Assembly (NCBI RefSeq): GCF_019430905.1
Contig: NZ_JAHYCA010000003.1
Location: 372,001-436,000 of the forward strand
Length of the DNA: 64,000 bases
Direction of reading: 5' to 3'
Source of the DNA: Billgrantia antri
Lineage (GTDB): Bacteria; Pseudomonadota; Gammaproteobacteria; Pseudomonadales; Halomonadaceae
Below, one piece after another: positions 33,610-42,567 of this stretch (position 1 is the first letter of the stretch; each line of letters opens with the position of its first letter). A program made the translations under genes and the position numbers. The notes below the pieces were generated by a model. That model did not search any database, had not been told where the DNA came from, and worked only from the letters and a program-made list of their open reading frames with translations.

Positions 33610-35133
33610 TCAGTCGTCGATGTCGTCTTCCTGATTGTGCATGCCCACCAGGGCGTGGGCCCCGACGCTTAGTTGCTCCTTGGCAGCGTCGTTGCGCGAG
33701 GCCTCCAGTGCCGAGAGGTAGCTGTCGTCGATATCGCCGGTGATGTAGTTGCCATCGAACACCGAGCAGTCGAATCGCTCGAGTCCCGGGTTGACCTCGC
33801 GACAGGCAGCCTTGAGGTCCTCCAGATCCTGGTAGAAGATGCGATCGGCGCCGATCAGTTCACCCACTTCCGCTTCACTGCGGCCATGAGCAATCAATTC
33901 CGCAGCCGCCGGCATGTCGATACCGTAGACGTTAGGGTAGCGCACCGGCGGCGCCGCCGAGGCGAAGTAGACTTTGTTGGCCCCTGCATCGCGTGCCATC
34001 TGAATGATCTGCTTGCAGGTAGTACCGCGGACGATGGAGTCATCCACCAACAGCACGTTCTTGCCCTTGAACTCGACGCCGATGGCGTTGAGCTTCTGGC
34101 GCACCGATTTCTTGCGCTGGGTCTGGCCCGGCATGATGAAGGTGCGGCCGATGTAGCGATTCTTCATGAAGCCTTCGCGATACGTCACACCCAGATGCTG
34201 GGCCAGTTCCAGCGCCGAGGTACGCGAGGTGTCAGGAATCGGAATCACCACGTCGATGTCGTGCGCCGGCCACTCGCTGCGGATACGGTCGCCAAGCTTG
34301 CGCCCCATCTGCATGCGCGTGCCGTAGACATAGGCGCCGTCTAGAATCGAGTCGGGACGCGCCAGGTAGACGTGCTCGAAGATACACGGCGACAACCTTG
34401 GCGTATCAGCGCACTGCTGGGTATGAAACTCCCCCTCCATGTCGACGAAGATCGCTTCGCCCGGTGCCAGGTCGCGGTGCAGTTCGAAACCGCCAACGTC
34501 GAGCGCCACCGATTCAGAGGCGATCATCACCTCCTGACCATTGCCCTCGTCCCGGGTGCCGAACACGACAGGACGAATGCCGTTCGGATCGCGGAAGGCA
34601 ACCAGACCGACGCCGTTGATGATCGCCACCGCGGCATAGCCGCCGCGGCAGCGGCGATGCACGCGACGCACCGCGTCGAAGATGTCGCCTGGGGCGAGAT
34701 GCAGCCCCTGTTTGCCCAGCTCATGAGCGAAGACGTTGAGCAGTACTTCGGAATCCGAACTGGTATTGATGTGCCTAAGATCAGAAGAGAACAGCTCCTG
34801 CTTGAGCTGCTCGGAATTGGTCAGGTTGCCGTTGTGGGCCAGCGCGATGCCATACGGAGAGTTCACATAGAACGGCTGTGATTCCGCCTCGCTGGAGGAG
34901 CCCGCCGTGGGGTAGCGCACATGGCCGATGCCCAGGTTGCCCTGCAGTCGCGCCATGTGGCGCGTGTGGAACACATCGCGTACCAGGCCATTGCTCTTGC
35001 GCAGCAGAAAGCGCCCCTCGCTCCATGTCATCATGCCGGCGGCATCCTGGCCGCGATGCTGAAGCACCGTCAGGGCGTCATAGATCGCCTGGTTCACGGT
35101 CTGCTTGGCCAGAAGGCCGACGATACCGCACAT
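33610..35133 (-). CDS. purF: Amidophosphoribosyltransferase
   Basis: A 507-residue enzyme. The N-terminal MCGIVGLL exposes Cys2, the nucleophile of the class II glutaminase domain (about 1-235). The C-terminal phosphoribosyltransferase domain has the PRPP loop [14 protein letters not shown] (near 356-369). It makes 5-phosphoribosylamine, the first step of purine synthesis. The length matches E. coli PurF (505). It lies in the cvpA-purF-metZ order, 56 bases after cvpA. Confidence 0.97.
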   Translation of the reverse strand: MCGIVGLLAKQTVNQAIYDALTVLQHRGQDAAGMMTWSEGRFLLRKSNGLVRDVFHTRHMARLQGNLGIGHVRYPTAGSSSEAESQPFYVNSPYGIALAHNGNLTNSEQLKQELFSSDLRHINTSSDSEVLLNVFAHELGKQGLHLAPGDIFDAVRRVHRRCRGGYAAVAIINGVGLVAFRDPNGIRPVVFGTRDEGNGQEVMIASESVALDVGGFELHRDLAPGEAIFVDMEGEFHTQQCADTPRLSPCIFEHVYLARPDSILDGAYVYGTRMQMGRKLGDRIRSEWPAHDIDVVIPIPDTSRTSALELAQHLGVTYREGFMKNRYIGRTFIMPGQTQRKKSVRQKLNAIGVEFKGKNVLLVDDSIVRGTTCKQIIQMARDAGANKVYFASAAPPVRYPNVYGIDMPAAAELIAHGRSEAEVGELIGADRIFYQDLEDLKAACREVNPGLERFDCSVFDGNYITGDIDDSYLSALEASRNDAAKEQLSVGAHALVGMHNQEDDIDD

Positions 35134-35189
35134 TCCACCTTACCTCGCTTGCAGGGTGCCGACAGGGTCGGCAAAGAAGAATCCGTCGT

Positions 35190-35759
35190 TCACTGCGCAT
35201 CGGCGGCGGGCTCGGGCATCTGCCCACCACGACGCTCGGGCAGGGAAATATTCCGCCAGCCCTCGGCGGCCTCGGGCACGCGCCCTTCCCAGGTCTCGAG
35301 CTGGCTCACGGCCCAGTCGCGCAGTTGCTCAAAGGTGGGCCGCAGCTCTGCATTCTGCCACGCCTGTAGCTGTGACAGGGGCGTCAGGCTGATCAGGATG
35401 GTGGCTACCACCAGTATGGCCGCACCGCGGGCGATACCGAAACAGGCACCGGCGACACGGTTGAAGAATCCCATCCCGACCCACTCCACGGCGGCATGGA
35501 CCATGCGAATGACGATACCGCAAAGCAGTACCACACCAAGGATCACCAGCACGAAAGCCAGCACCAGCCGGCCATCGGGGTTGTCGATCAGACCGGACAG
35601 CAGGTCGGCCACCGGCTCGGCCAGCAGTCGGGCGGCCAGCAGCGCGATGATCCAGGCCGCGAGGCCCAGGCCTTCACGGACCAGCCCACGCATGAAGCCG
35701 GCCAGAGTCGAGACGGCCAGTACGGCGAGAAACCCCCAGTCGATCCAGCTCAGCGTCAT
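35190..35759 (-). CDS. cvpA: CvpA-family inner membrane protein
   Basis: A 189-residue protein with four predicted helices: WIDWGFLAVLAVSTLAGF, AWIIALLAARLLA, LVLAFVLVILGVVLLC and IARGAAILVVATILIS. This layout, and RGLVREGLGLAAW after the first helix, are typical of CvpA. In E. coli CvpA is required for colicin V production and affects envelope stress. It has a Pro/Glu-rich tail not needed for the family call. It precedes purF and follows dedD by four bases. Confidence 0.93.
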   Translation of the reverse strand: MTLSWIDWGFLAVLAVSTLAGFMRGLVREGLGLAAWIIALLAARLLAEPVADLLSGLIDNPDGRLVLAFVLVILGVVLLCGIVIRMVHAAVEWVGMGFFNRVAGACFGIARGAAILVVATILISLTPLSQLQAWQNAELRPTFEQLRDWAVSQLETWEGRVPEAAEGWRNISLPERRGGQMPEPAADAQ

Positions 35760-35763
35760 GCGC

Positions 35764-36459
35764 TCACTCTCTCACTCGCACCAGCAGGCCCTGCAGGTTG
35801 ACCCGCTCCTTGACGGCGCTCATGGCACGCTCACCGGACTCCGACGAGTCGAAGGGTCCCACGTAGACCGTGGTCATGTTGTTGTCACGCCGCCGGCTGT
35901 AGACGGGGAAGCCCTGTTCCTGCAACTGCGCCTGGAGCCGCTCGGCATTGCCCGGCTCGCCAAAGCTGCCCACTTGCACGGCCCATTCACCGCCGGGTGA
36001 CGCGCTCACACTATTCACTTGTCGCTCGGCGCCTGAGGCTTCCGGCTGGCGACTCTCCTGCCGTTCCGACGCGGCCTGGGCCAGCTCGGCAATCGGATCC
36101 TCGCGGGGTGCCTCGGCCGACGGCTCCGCGTCGTTGCCCGTCTCTTCCTGGAGCGCCACGGCCGGCTCTGCATCGATCCGAGCTGCATCATCGGGCTCGG
36201 GCTCGACGTCTGCCATCGACGGCTGGGGCTCCACCCGCGCAGAGTTCGCCTCGGGACTCTGGATCTGTCCCAGGCTCGCCGGCGGCTGCGGATCAGGCAC
36301 GTTACGCCGTTCCACCGGCACCGGCTGCTCGATTGTCAACACCGGCTGAGGGCGCTCATCGCGGGGAGCGGGCTCATCGAACAGCATCGGCACGAAGATT
36401 ACCGCCAAGGCAATCAGAATGATGGCACCGCTGATTCGTTCGCGCATTCCGTACTTCAT
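35764..36459 (-). CDS. dedD: SPOR-domain cell division protein DedD
   Basis: The ATG at 36459 follows GGAGG and gives a 231-residue protein. One N-terminal inner-membrane helix (about 8-26, ISGAIILIALAVIFVPMLF) is followed by an acidic Pro/Glu-rich linker (about 27-150) and a C-terminal SPOR domain (about 152-230, WAVQVGSFGEPGNAERLQAQ). SPOR domains bind denuded glycan strands at the septum. The neighbours folC and cvpA complete the usual accD-folC-dedD-cvpA order. Confidence 0.92.
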   Translation of the reverse strand: MKYGMRERISGAIILIALAVIFVPMLFDEPAPRDERPQPVLTIEQPVPVERRNVPDPQPPASLGQIQSPEANSARVEPQPSMADVEPEPDDAARIDAEPAVALQEETGNDAEPSAEAPREDPIAELAQAASERQESRQPEASGAERQVNSVSASPGGEWAVQVGSFGEPGNAERLQAQLQEQGFPVYSRRRDNNMTTVYVGPFDSSESGERAMSAVKERVNLQGLLVRVRE

Positions 36460-36475
36460 CACCCCTCCTGCCCCA

Positions 36476-37762
36476 CTAAAACGCTTGCGCCTGCTTCCAC
36501 GCCAGTATGGCCGCCACCGTGAAGAAGGAGCCGCACACCAATACGCGATCGTCCGGCGCCAGGCGCCCCGACAACCATTCGGCGCCAGCCTCGGGCGACT
36601 CGGCCTGGTAAGCGACATGCCCGCCTCGGTCGTCGATGCGCCGCGCCAGATCGGCGGCTGCCCGCGTCCGCTCTCCTGCCAGCGTCACGGCTACCCAGCC
36701 ATCCGCCAGTTTGGCCAGCGCCTCGATGACGCCGTCGGCATCCTTGTCTGCGAGCATGCCTAGCAGCACCCAGGTACGACCGCGACATCGCTGAGTCGAG
36801 AGCCTCGCCGCAAGATAGCCCGCGGCATGCGGGTTATGCCCCACATCCAGGCACCATTGCCCCAGCCATTGCATCCGACCGGGTACCTGCAGCTCGCGCA
36901 AGGCCAACCGACAGCTCACTGGGTCGAGCACGACGCCGGCCGCCGTCAAGGCTTGCAGTGCCGTTGCCGCATTGTCCAGCGGCAGCCCCGGATCGGGCAA
37001 GTCTTCGAGACTGGGCAAGGCGCCGTCGACAGCGCTTCCCTGCCAGTCGAAGCGGCCGGAGGCGCCCGCTTGCCAGCGAAACTCCTGCCCCAGCGCCAAA
37101 ACCGGAGCCCCACAGGCCTTGGCGTACTGGCGTACGCTGTCGGGAAGCTCGCGGCTACCCAGGATGGCGGGGCTCCCGGCGCGCATGATACCGGCCTTCT
37201 CACGGCCGATTCCCGCCAGGTCGGTGCCAAGGAAGGCGGCATGATCAAGAGCGATGGTAGTGATCACGGCGACGTCGGCATCGATGACGTTGACTGCATC
37301 CAGGCGGCCGCCAAGCCCCACTTCGAGGACCGCGAGATCCGGCGCGTGGCGGGCAATGGCCCAAAGCGCCGCCAGGGTTCCTGCCTCGAAGTAAGTCAGG
37401 CTGACGGGATCATCGGAAAGACGTGCTGCCTCGACGGCTTCGAAGCCGGCAATGAGCGTGGCGTCATCAGCCTCGGCACCGTCGAGACGCAGCCTCTCGT
37501 TGTAACGCAGCAGATGCGGCGAAGTATAGGCGGCCGTAGTCAAGCCGTGCGCCCTGGCCAACGCTTCGATCATGGCAACGGTCGACCCCTTGCCATTGGT
37601 TCCGGCGACCGTGATCACCCGCGGCGCCAGGCGCTGGGACAGCAGCCCAATGCGACGGGCTACCTCGGCCACCCTATCGAGGCCAAGGTCGATGCCCACC
37701 GGATGGATCCGCTCCAGGTAATCGAGCCAGGCCTCCAGGCTACGAGACGGAATCGAAGGCAT
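36476..37762 (-). CDS. folC: Bifunctional folylpolyglutamate / dihydrofolate synthase
   Basis: A 428-residue Mur-ligase-type enzyme. The P-loop is VAGTNGKGSTVAMIEA near residues 47-62, and the HLLRYNERLRLDG folate-binding region follows. It adds L-glutamate to dihydropteroate and folates. I use the ATG at 37762; an in-frame TTG nine bases earlier is possible. The start lies nine bases after the accD stop, so the two are translated from the same mRNA. Confidence 0.94.
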   Translation of the reverse strand: MPSIPSRSLEAWLDYLERIHPVGIDLGLDRVAEVARRIGLLSQRLAPRVITVAGTNGKGSTVAMIEALARAHGLTTAAYTSPHLLRYNERLRLDGAEADDATLIAGFEAVEAARLSDDPVSLTYFEAGTLAALWAIARHAPDLAVLEVGLGGRLDAVNVIDADVAVITTIALDHAAFLGTDLAGIGREKAGIMRAGSPAILGSRELPDSVRQYAKACGAPVLALGQEFRWQAGASGRFDWQGSAVDGALPSLEDLPDPGLPLDNAATALQALTAAGVVLDPVSCRLALRELQVPGRMQWLGQWCLDVGHNPHAAGYLAARLSTQRCRGRTWVLLGMLADKDADGVIEALAKLADGWVAVTLAGERTRAAADLARRIDDRGGHVAYQAESPEAGAEWLSGRLAPDDRVLVCGSFFTVAAILAWKQAQAF

Positions 37763-37771
37763 CACGAGCAA

Positions 37772-38788
37772 TCAGCGCGCCGGGTCGCCACGATCGAGGT
37801 TATCCTGAGATTCAGCCTCTTCCGGCGCCCCCGGATCGGCCGCTCCCATGTACTCGCCTTCTTCCACCTCTGCTCGCTCTGCCTCATCGACCAGGTCCGG
37901 CTCGAGGGGCTCGGGAGGCTCCAGGCCCTGAGGAGGCTGGTGGGTGAGCTTGCGCAGCACGCTACCGAGACGGGCACGCATTTCGCCCCGGGCCACGATC
38001 ATATCCACCGTGCCATGCTCGAGCAGGAACTCGCTGCGCTGGAAGCCTTCGGGGAGCTTCTCTCGCACGGTCTGCTCGATGACGCGAGGGCCGGCGAAGC
38101 CGATCAGGGCATTGGGCTCGGCCACGTTGAGATCGCCGAGCATGGCCAGCGACGCCGAAACGCCACCGAAAACCGGATCGGTCAGCACCGAGATGTAGGG
38201 CACGCCGGCCTCACGCAGGCGCTCCAGCGCCGCCGAGGTCTTGGCCATCTGCATCAGCGAGAACAACGCCTCCTGCATCCGCGCCCCACCCGAAGCGGAG
38301 AAGCAGACGAAAGGAATACGCTCTTCGAGCGCCAGGCTGGCCGCACGCACGAACTTCTCACCCACCACGGCGCCCATGGAGCCGCCCATGAAGGTGAACT
38401 CGAAGGCCACCACGACCACCGGCAGGCCGTCCAGCGTTCCGCGCATGGCCACCAGGGCATCCTTCTCGCCGGTCTCCTTCTGAGCCGCGCCAAGGCGATC
38501 CTTGTACTTCTTCGAATCGCGGAACTTGAGCCGATCCACCGGCTCCAGGTCGGCCGAGATCTCCTCCCGCCCTTCCTTGTCGAGGAACCAGTCGAGTCGC
38601 TTGCGCGCCGTCAACCGCAGGTGGTGGTCGCACTTGGGACAGACGTTGTGATGCTTCTCCAGTTCGGGCAGGTAGAGCACCGCCTCGCACTTCGGGCACT
38701 TGCGCCACAGGCCGTCGGGCACACTGGCCCGCCGGTCCTTGCGCTGAATCCGCCCCATGGAGGGAACAATCTTGTCGAGCCAGCTCAT
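37772..38788 (-). CDS. accD: Acetyl-CoA carboxylase carboxyltransferase subunit beta
   Basis: A 338-residue protein. A zinc ribbon ([10 protein letters not shown] and VCPKCDHHL, about residues 29-56) precedes the crotonase-like carboxyltransferase core with [16 protein letters not shown] and [18 protein letters not shown]. The final 50 residues are an acidic, Pro-rich extension beyond the E. coli protein (304). With AccA it transfers carboxyl from biotin to acetyl-CoA. It is normally regulated with folC, which it precedes here. Confidence 0.97.
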   Translation of the reverse strand: MSWLDKIVPSMGRIQRKDRRASVPDGLWRKCPKCEAVLYLPELEKHHNVCPKCDHHLRLTARKRLDWFLDKEGREEISADLEPVDRLKFRDSKKYKDRLGAAQKETGEKDALVAMRGTLDGLPVVVVAFEFTFMGGSMGAVVGEKFVRAASLALEERIPFVCFSASGGARMQEALFSLMQMAKTSAALERLREAGVPYISVLTDPVFGGVSASLAMLGDLNVAEPNALIGFAGPRVIEQTVREKLPEGFQRSEFLLEHGTVDMIVARGEMRARLGSVLRKLTHQPPQGLEPPEPLEPDLVDEAERAEVEEGEYMGAADPGAPEEAESQDNLDRGDPAR

Positions 38789-38871
38789 GTCAGAAAGACT
38801 TCCGTATGCTGTTGCGCCCGGCGGTACCGGGCGTCATGAGTCGAAATCGTGGGCAAGGGCAAGCCCCAAGG

Positions 38872-39687
38872 CTAGCGCGCTGGTAGCGCATCCAGGGCCT
38901 GGCGCATCTCACCGAGAATCGCCTTGAGCTCTTCGGCAATCGCGTCCGGCTGCTCGGCGTGCTCGGCGATACGACTGACCAGGGCGCTTCCAACGATGAC
39001 ACCATCGGCAACCTTGCCGACTTCGGCGGCCGAGGCACCGTCACGAATGCCGAAACCGACGCACAGCGGCAGCTCGGTCAGACCACGCAGCGGCGCCAAG
39101 TGCTCGGCAACATCCGCGGCGTTGAGCGTGGCGGCCCCGGTCACCCCCTTGAGCGCAACATAGTAGAGGTAACCCTCGCCATGGGCGCATATTGTAGCGG
39201 CCCGCTCCTGCGAAGTGGTAGGGGCGACCAGAAAGATCGACGCCAGGCCCTTCTGCTCGAGGATGGGGCCGAACTCATCGGCCTCTTCGGGCGGCATGTC
39301 CACGGTCAGCACACCATCGATGCCGGCGTCAGCGGCCTGCGCGGCGAAAGCCTCGAGGCCGATGCGCTCGACCGGATTGAGATACCCCATCAGCACGACC
39401 GGAGTCTGAGCATCACGCTGACGGAATTCGCGCACCATCTCGAACAGATGGGTGAGGCGGACGCCGTGCTTGAGCGCTCGCTCGCAGGCCTTCTGGATCA
39501 CCGGGCCATCGGCCATCGGGTCGGAGAAAGGCACCCCCAGTTCGATCACGTCGGCACCCGCCTCCACCAAGGCATGCATGAAGCCGACGGTGTGCTGGGG
39601 CGCTGGATCGCCGGCAGTGATATAGGGGATCAGTGCGCGACGCCCCTGGGCCTTGAGTTCGGCGAAGCGTGCATCGATTCGATTCAT
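38872..39687 (-). CDS. trpA: Tryptophan synthase alpha chain
   Basis: A 271-residue TIM-barrel protein from [16 protein letters not shown]. The catalytic Glu and Asp are in [19 protein letters not shown] (near residues 48-66), and [20 protein letters not shown] provides phosphate binding. It cleaves indole-3-glycerol phosphate and passes indole to TrpB. The start is two bases after the trpB stop. A short hairpin at 38815-38833 separates it from accD and may reduce read-through. Confidence 0.97.
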   Translation of the reverse strand: MNRIDARFAELKAQGRRALIPYITAGDPAPQHTVGFMHALVEAGADVIELGVPFSDPMADGPVIQKACERALKHGVRLTHLFEMVREFRQRDAQTPVVLMGYLNPVERIGLEAFAAQAADAGIDGVLTVDMPPEEADEFGPILEQKGLASIFLVAPTTSQERAATICAHGEGYLYYVALKGVTGAATLNAADVAEHLAPLRGLTELPLCVGFGIRDGASAAEVGKVADGVIVGSALVSRIAEHAEQPDAIAEELKAILGEMRQALDALPAR

Positions 39688-39689
39688 CG

Positions 39690-40913
39690 TCAAAACTCCA
39701 GGCCGTCGATCTTGGCCACCGTCATGATGTCCTTGTCGCCGCGGCCGGAAAGGTTGACCACGATATTCTGGTCGGGCCGCATGGTGGGTGCCAGCACCTT
39801 GGCATGCGCCAGGGCATGGGCCGATTCCAGCGCCGGCATGATGCCCTCGATACGGGTCAGCTCGCGGAACGCCTCGAGAACGGCGTCGTCGTTGGCGGCC
39901 ACGTACTGCACCCGGCCAACGTCTTTCCACAGCGCGTGCTCCGGCCCTACACCGGGATAATCGAGGCCGGCCGAGATCGAGTGGGTGTCGGAGACCTGGC
40001 CGCCCTCGTCGGACATCAGATAGGTGCGATTGCCGTGCAGCACGCCGCGCGGCGCATTGGACGCCAGCGGCGCCGCATGGCGTCCGGTATCGACGCCGTC
40101 GCCGCCGGCTTCGACGCCGTACATGGCGACATCATCGTCCTCGACGAAGGGATAGAACAGCCCCATGGCATTGGAGCCGCCGCCGACGCAGGCGACCAGC
40201 GCATCGGGCAGCTTGCCGAACTCCTCCAGCGACTGGCGGCGCGCCTCGCGGCCAACCACGGCGTTGAAGTCGCGCACCAGCATGGGATACGGATGCGGCC
40301 CGGCCACCGTGCCGATAATGTAGAAGGTGTCGTCGACGTTGGTGACCCAGTCGCGCAGCGCCTCGTTCATGGCATCCTTTAGCGTGCGGGTGCCGGACTC
40401 GACGGGAATCACCTTGGCCCCGAGCAGGCGCATGCGGTAGACGTTGAGCTTCTGGCGCTGCACGTCCTCGGCGCCCATGTAGACCTCGCACTTGAGCCCC
40501 AGACGGGCTGCGACCGTGGCCGTGGCCACGCCGTGCTGACCGGCCCCGGTCTCGGCAATCACCCGCGGCTTGCCGCTCATCTTGGCCAGCAGTGCCTGGC
40601 CGATGGTGTTGTTCACCTTGTGCGCGCCGGTGTGGTTGAGGTCTTCGCGCTTGAGCCAGATCCGTGCCCCACCCAGCTTCTTCGACCATCGCTCCGCATG
40701 GTAGAGCGGAGAAGGACGACCCACGTAGTGGGCCAGGTCATAGTCGAATTCGGCCTGGAAGTCCGGATCGTCACGAAGACGCATATAGGTCTTCTCCAGA
40801 TCGTCCAGGGCGAAGCTCAGGGTCTCCGAGACGAACCGGCCGCCATAGGGACCGAAGTGGCCGCGGGCGTCCGGCAGTCGGGTCAGGTCACTGAACTTGC
40901 TCACTAAAGACAC
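39690..40913 (-). CDS. trpB: Tryptophan synthase beta chain
   Basis: A 407-residue PLP enzyme. [20 protein letters not shown] holds the PLP lysine (near residue 96), [13 protein letters not shown] is the phosphate-binding loop, and [13 protein letters not shown] is the substrate site. It condenses indole with serine. Gene order trpF-trpB-trpA is uninterrupted on the minus strand, with 55 bases between trpF and trpB. Confidence 0.97.
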   Translation of the reverse strand: MSLVSKFSDLTRLPDARGHFGPYGGRFVSETLSFALDDLEKTYMRLRDDPDFQAEFDYDLAHYVGRPSPLYHAERWSKKLGGARIWLKREDLNHTGAHKVNNTIGQALLAKMSGKPRVIAETGAGQHGVATATVAARLGLKCEVYMGAEDVQRQKLNVYRMRLLGAKVIPVESGTRTLKDAMNEALRDWVTNVDDTFYIIGTVAGPHPYPMLVRDFNAVVGREARRQSLEEFGKLPDALVACVGGGSNAMGLFYPFVEDDDVAMYGVEAGGDGVDTGRHAAPLASNAPRGVLHGNRTYLMSDEGGQVSDTHSISAGLDYPGVGPEHALWKDVGRVQYVAANDDAVLEAFRELTRIEGIMPALESAHALAHAKVLAPTMRPDQNIVVNLSGRGDKDIMTVAKIDGLEF

Positions 40914-40968
40914 CTCATAGGGTCGCCATAAGGGACAGGGAATTGGATCGGGTTCGGGCAGAAGACGC

Positions 40969-41619
40969 TCATGCCAGGCGCTTACGATCCGCCTCGGTCA
41001 CCGCTGCGGCGAACGCAGACAGCAGGCGCGGATCCTTGCAGCCGGGTTCGGCCTCCACGCCACCGGAAATATCTACCGCGAAGGGGCGCACGCGCTCGAT
41101 GGCGCCGGCGACGTTGTCCGCCGTCAGCCCACCCGCGAGAATAACAGGTTTTGCCAGGCTTGCGGGGATTCGCGACCAGTCGAAGGTTTCCCCGGTACCG
41201 CCCGGCACCCCCGGGCGATAAGCATCGAGCAGCAACGCCTGGGCGCTTTCAAAAGACGCGGCGGCGGCATGCAGATCGAGATCGTCGCGCATGCGCAGCG
41301 CCTTGATCCAGGGCCGGCCGAAACCGGAACAGAACGCCGGCGTCTCGTCGCCGTGGAACTGCAGCAGATCGAGGTGCTCGGCACAGCGCGCGATGAGCTC
41401 GGGGTCCTGATCGACGAATAGCCCCACCCGAGTGACGAATGCCGGCACCTGGGCTGCCAGTGCGGCAAGGCGCTCCTCGCCGACACAGCGCTTGCTGCCG
41501 GGCCAGAGCACGAAGCCCAGGGCATCGGCTCCGGCAGCCACGGCATCGGCCACGTCCTGCTCGCGGGTCATGCCACAGAACTTGATGCGGGTGCGCATCG
41601 GCGGACAGGCTACCTTCAT
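40969..41619 (-). CDS. trpF: Phosphoribosylanthranilate isomerase
   Basis: A 216-residue TIM-barrel enzyme. The start at 41619 has AGGAGGA upstream and overlaps the truA stop (ATGA); a downstream Met (codon 8) before [11 protein letters not shown] is an alternative. The catalytic Cys is in [10 protein letters not shown] and the catalytic Asp in LLLDAYRPG; the end [15 protein letters not shown] binds phosphate. It isomerises phosphoribosylanthranilate in tryptophan synthesis. Pseudomonads also place trpF next to truA. Confidence 0.95.
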   Translation of the reverse strand: MKVACPPMRTRIKFCGMTREQDVADAVAAGADALGFVLWPGSKRCVGEERLAALAAQVPAFVTRVGLFVDQDPELIARCAEHLDLLQFHGDETPAFCSGFGRPWIKALRMRDDLDLHAAAASFESAQALLLDAYRPGVPGGTGETFDWSRIPASLAKPVILAGGLTADNVAGAIERVRPFAVDISGGVEAEPGCKDPRLLSAFAAAVTEADRKRLA

Positions 41620-42560
41620 GACTCGTCCTCCTTCGCCATGGGCGCCTTGCCCGCTGCTTCGGCCACGGGCCGGCCCCGGCGAAATTCGACCATGGGACAC
41701 GCGGGCAGTTCGCGCTCGCCGGTCCACTCACCCAGAAAGGCCAGCAGGTTCGGCCCCAGCGGCTCCTGCGGCAACCCCCAGGCCTCGTCATATAGCGAGT
41801 CGACGAAGTGCAGGCCACAAGCCGGCGCAGTGACATCGGAAAGGGTACGATCCTTGAGCGCCAGCAGCTCGGCCAAGTAGCCATCGCCTTGCTCGCCGCG
41901 CCCCACCGTGACCAGTGCCCCGACGATGTTGCGGATCATGTGGTGCAGGAAGGCATTGCCCTGCACGTCGACGACGACTAGCGGGCCGTGGCGATGCACC
42001 TCGATAAAGTGCAGGTGGCGCCAGGGCGTCTTCGATTGGCAGCCCGCCGCCCGGAAGCTGGAAAAATCGTGTTCCCCCACCAGCGCCTGGGCCGCGCGAT
42101 GCATGGTGTCGGCGTCCAGCGGATCCCGGCACCAGGTGACATTGGCACGTTCCAGCACCGGCCGGCTGGGCTGGTTGAGGATGAGGTAGCGGTAACGCCG
42201 TGCCAGCGCCTTGAAACGGGCGTGGAACGCCTCGGGAACTTCGCGCACCCAGCGCACGGCGATGTCGCGCGCCAGATTGGCGTTGACACCGAACACCCAG
42301 GCCTTCTGCGAACGGGGCGCCGGCGCATCGAAGTGCACGATCTGGCGGGTGGCGTGCACACCGGAATCGGTGCGCCCACTGGCGTGTATCGTAATTGGCT
42401 GGCTCGCCACCTTGGAGAGCGCCCGCTCCAGTTCGGCCTGCACCGAGGGAGCGTGCTTGAGCCGCTGCCAGCCACAGTAGGCGCTGCCGTCATACTCCAC
42501 CCCCATGGCCAGGCGGCCACTCAAGGGGCGACGATCATCGAGAGGTCGGAACAGGGTCAT
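41616..42560 (-). CDS. truA: tRNA pseudouridine(38-40) synthase
   Basis: A 314-residue TruA from MTLFRPLDDRRPLSGRLAMG. The catalytic Asp is in ASGRTDSGVHATRQIVHF. The RNA-binding and core segments FSSFRAAGCQSKTPWR and FLHHMIRNIVGALVTVGRG are standard. It modifies positions 38-40 in many tRNA anticodon arms. The start is seven bases after the fimV stop and the stop overlaps trpF. About 14 N-terminal residues precede the usual start of the fold, which is slightly longer than in E. coli (270). Confidence 0.95.
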   Translation of the reverse strand: MTLFRPLDDRRPLSGRLAMGVEYDGSAYCGWQRLKHAPSVQAELERALSKVASQPITIHASGRTDSGVHATRQIVHFDAPAPRSQKAWVFGVNANLARDIAVRWVREVPEAFHARFKALARRYRYLILNQPSRPVLERANVTWCRDPLDADTMHRAAQALVGEHDFSSFRAAGCQSKTPWRHLHFIEVHRHGPLVVVDVQGNAFLHHMIRNIVGALVTVGRGEQGDGYLAELLALKDRTLSDVTAPACGLHFVDSLYDEAWGLPQEPLGPNLLAFLGEWTGERELPACPMVEFRRGRPVAEAAGKAPMAKEDES

Positions 42561-42567
42561 GCCACCG

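Noticed and set aside
36827..38839. Long open frame antisense to folC and accD
   Set aside because: Same reason: the minus strand encodes folC and accD with intact catalytic motifs, and the plus-strand frame has no similarity or start signal.
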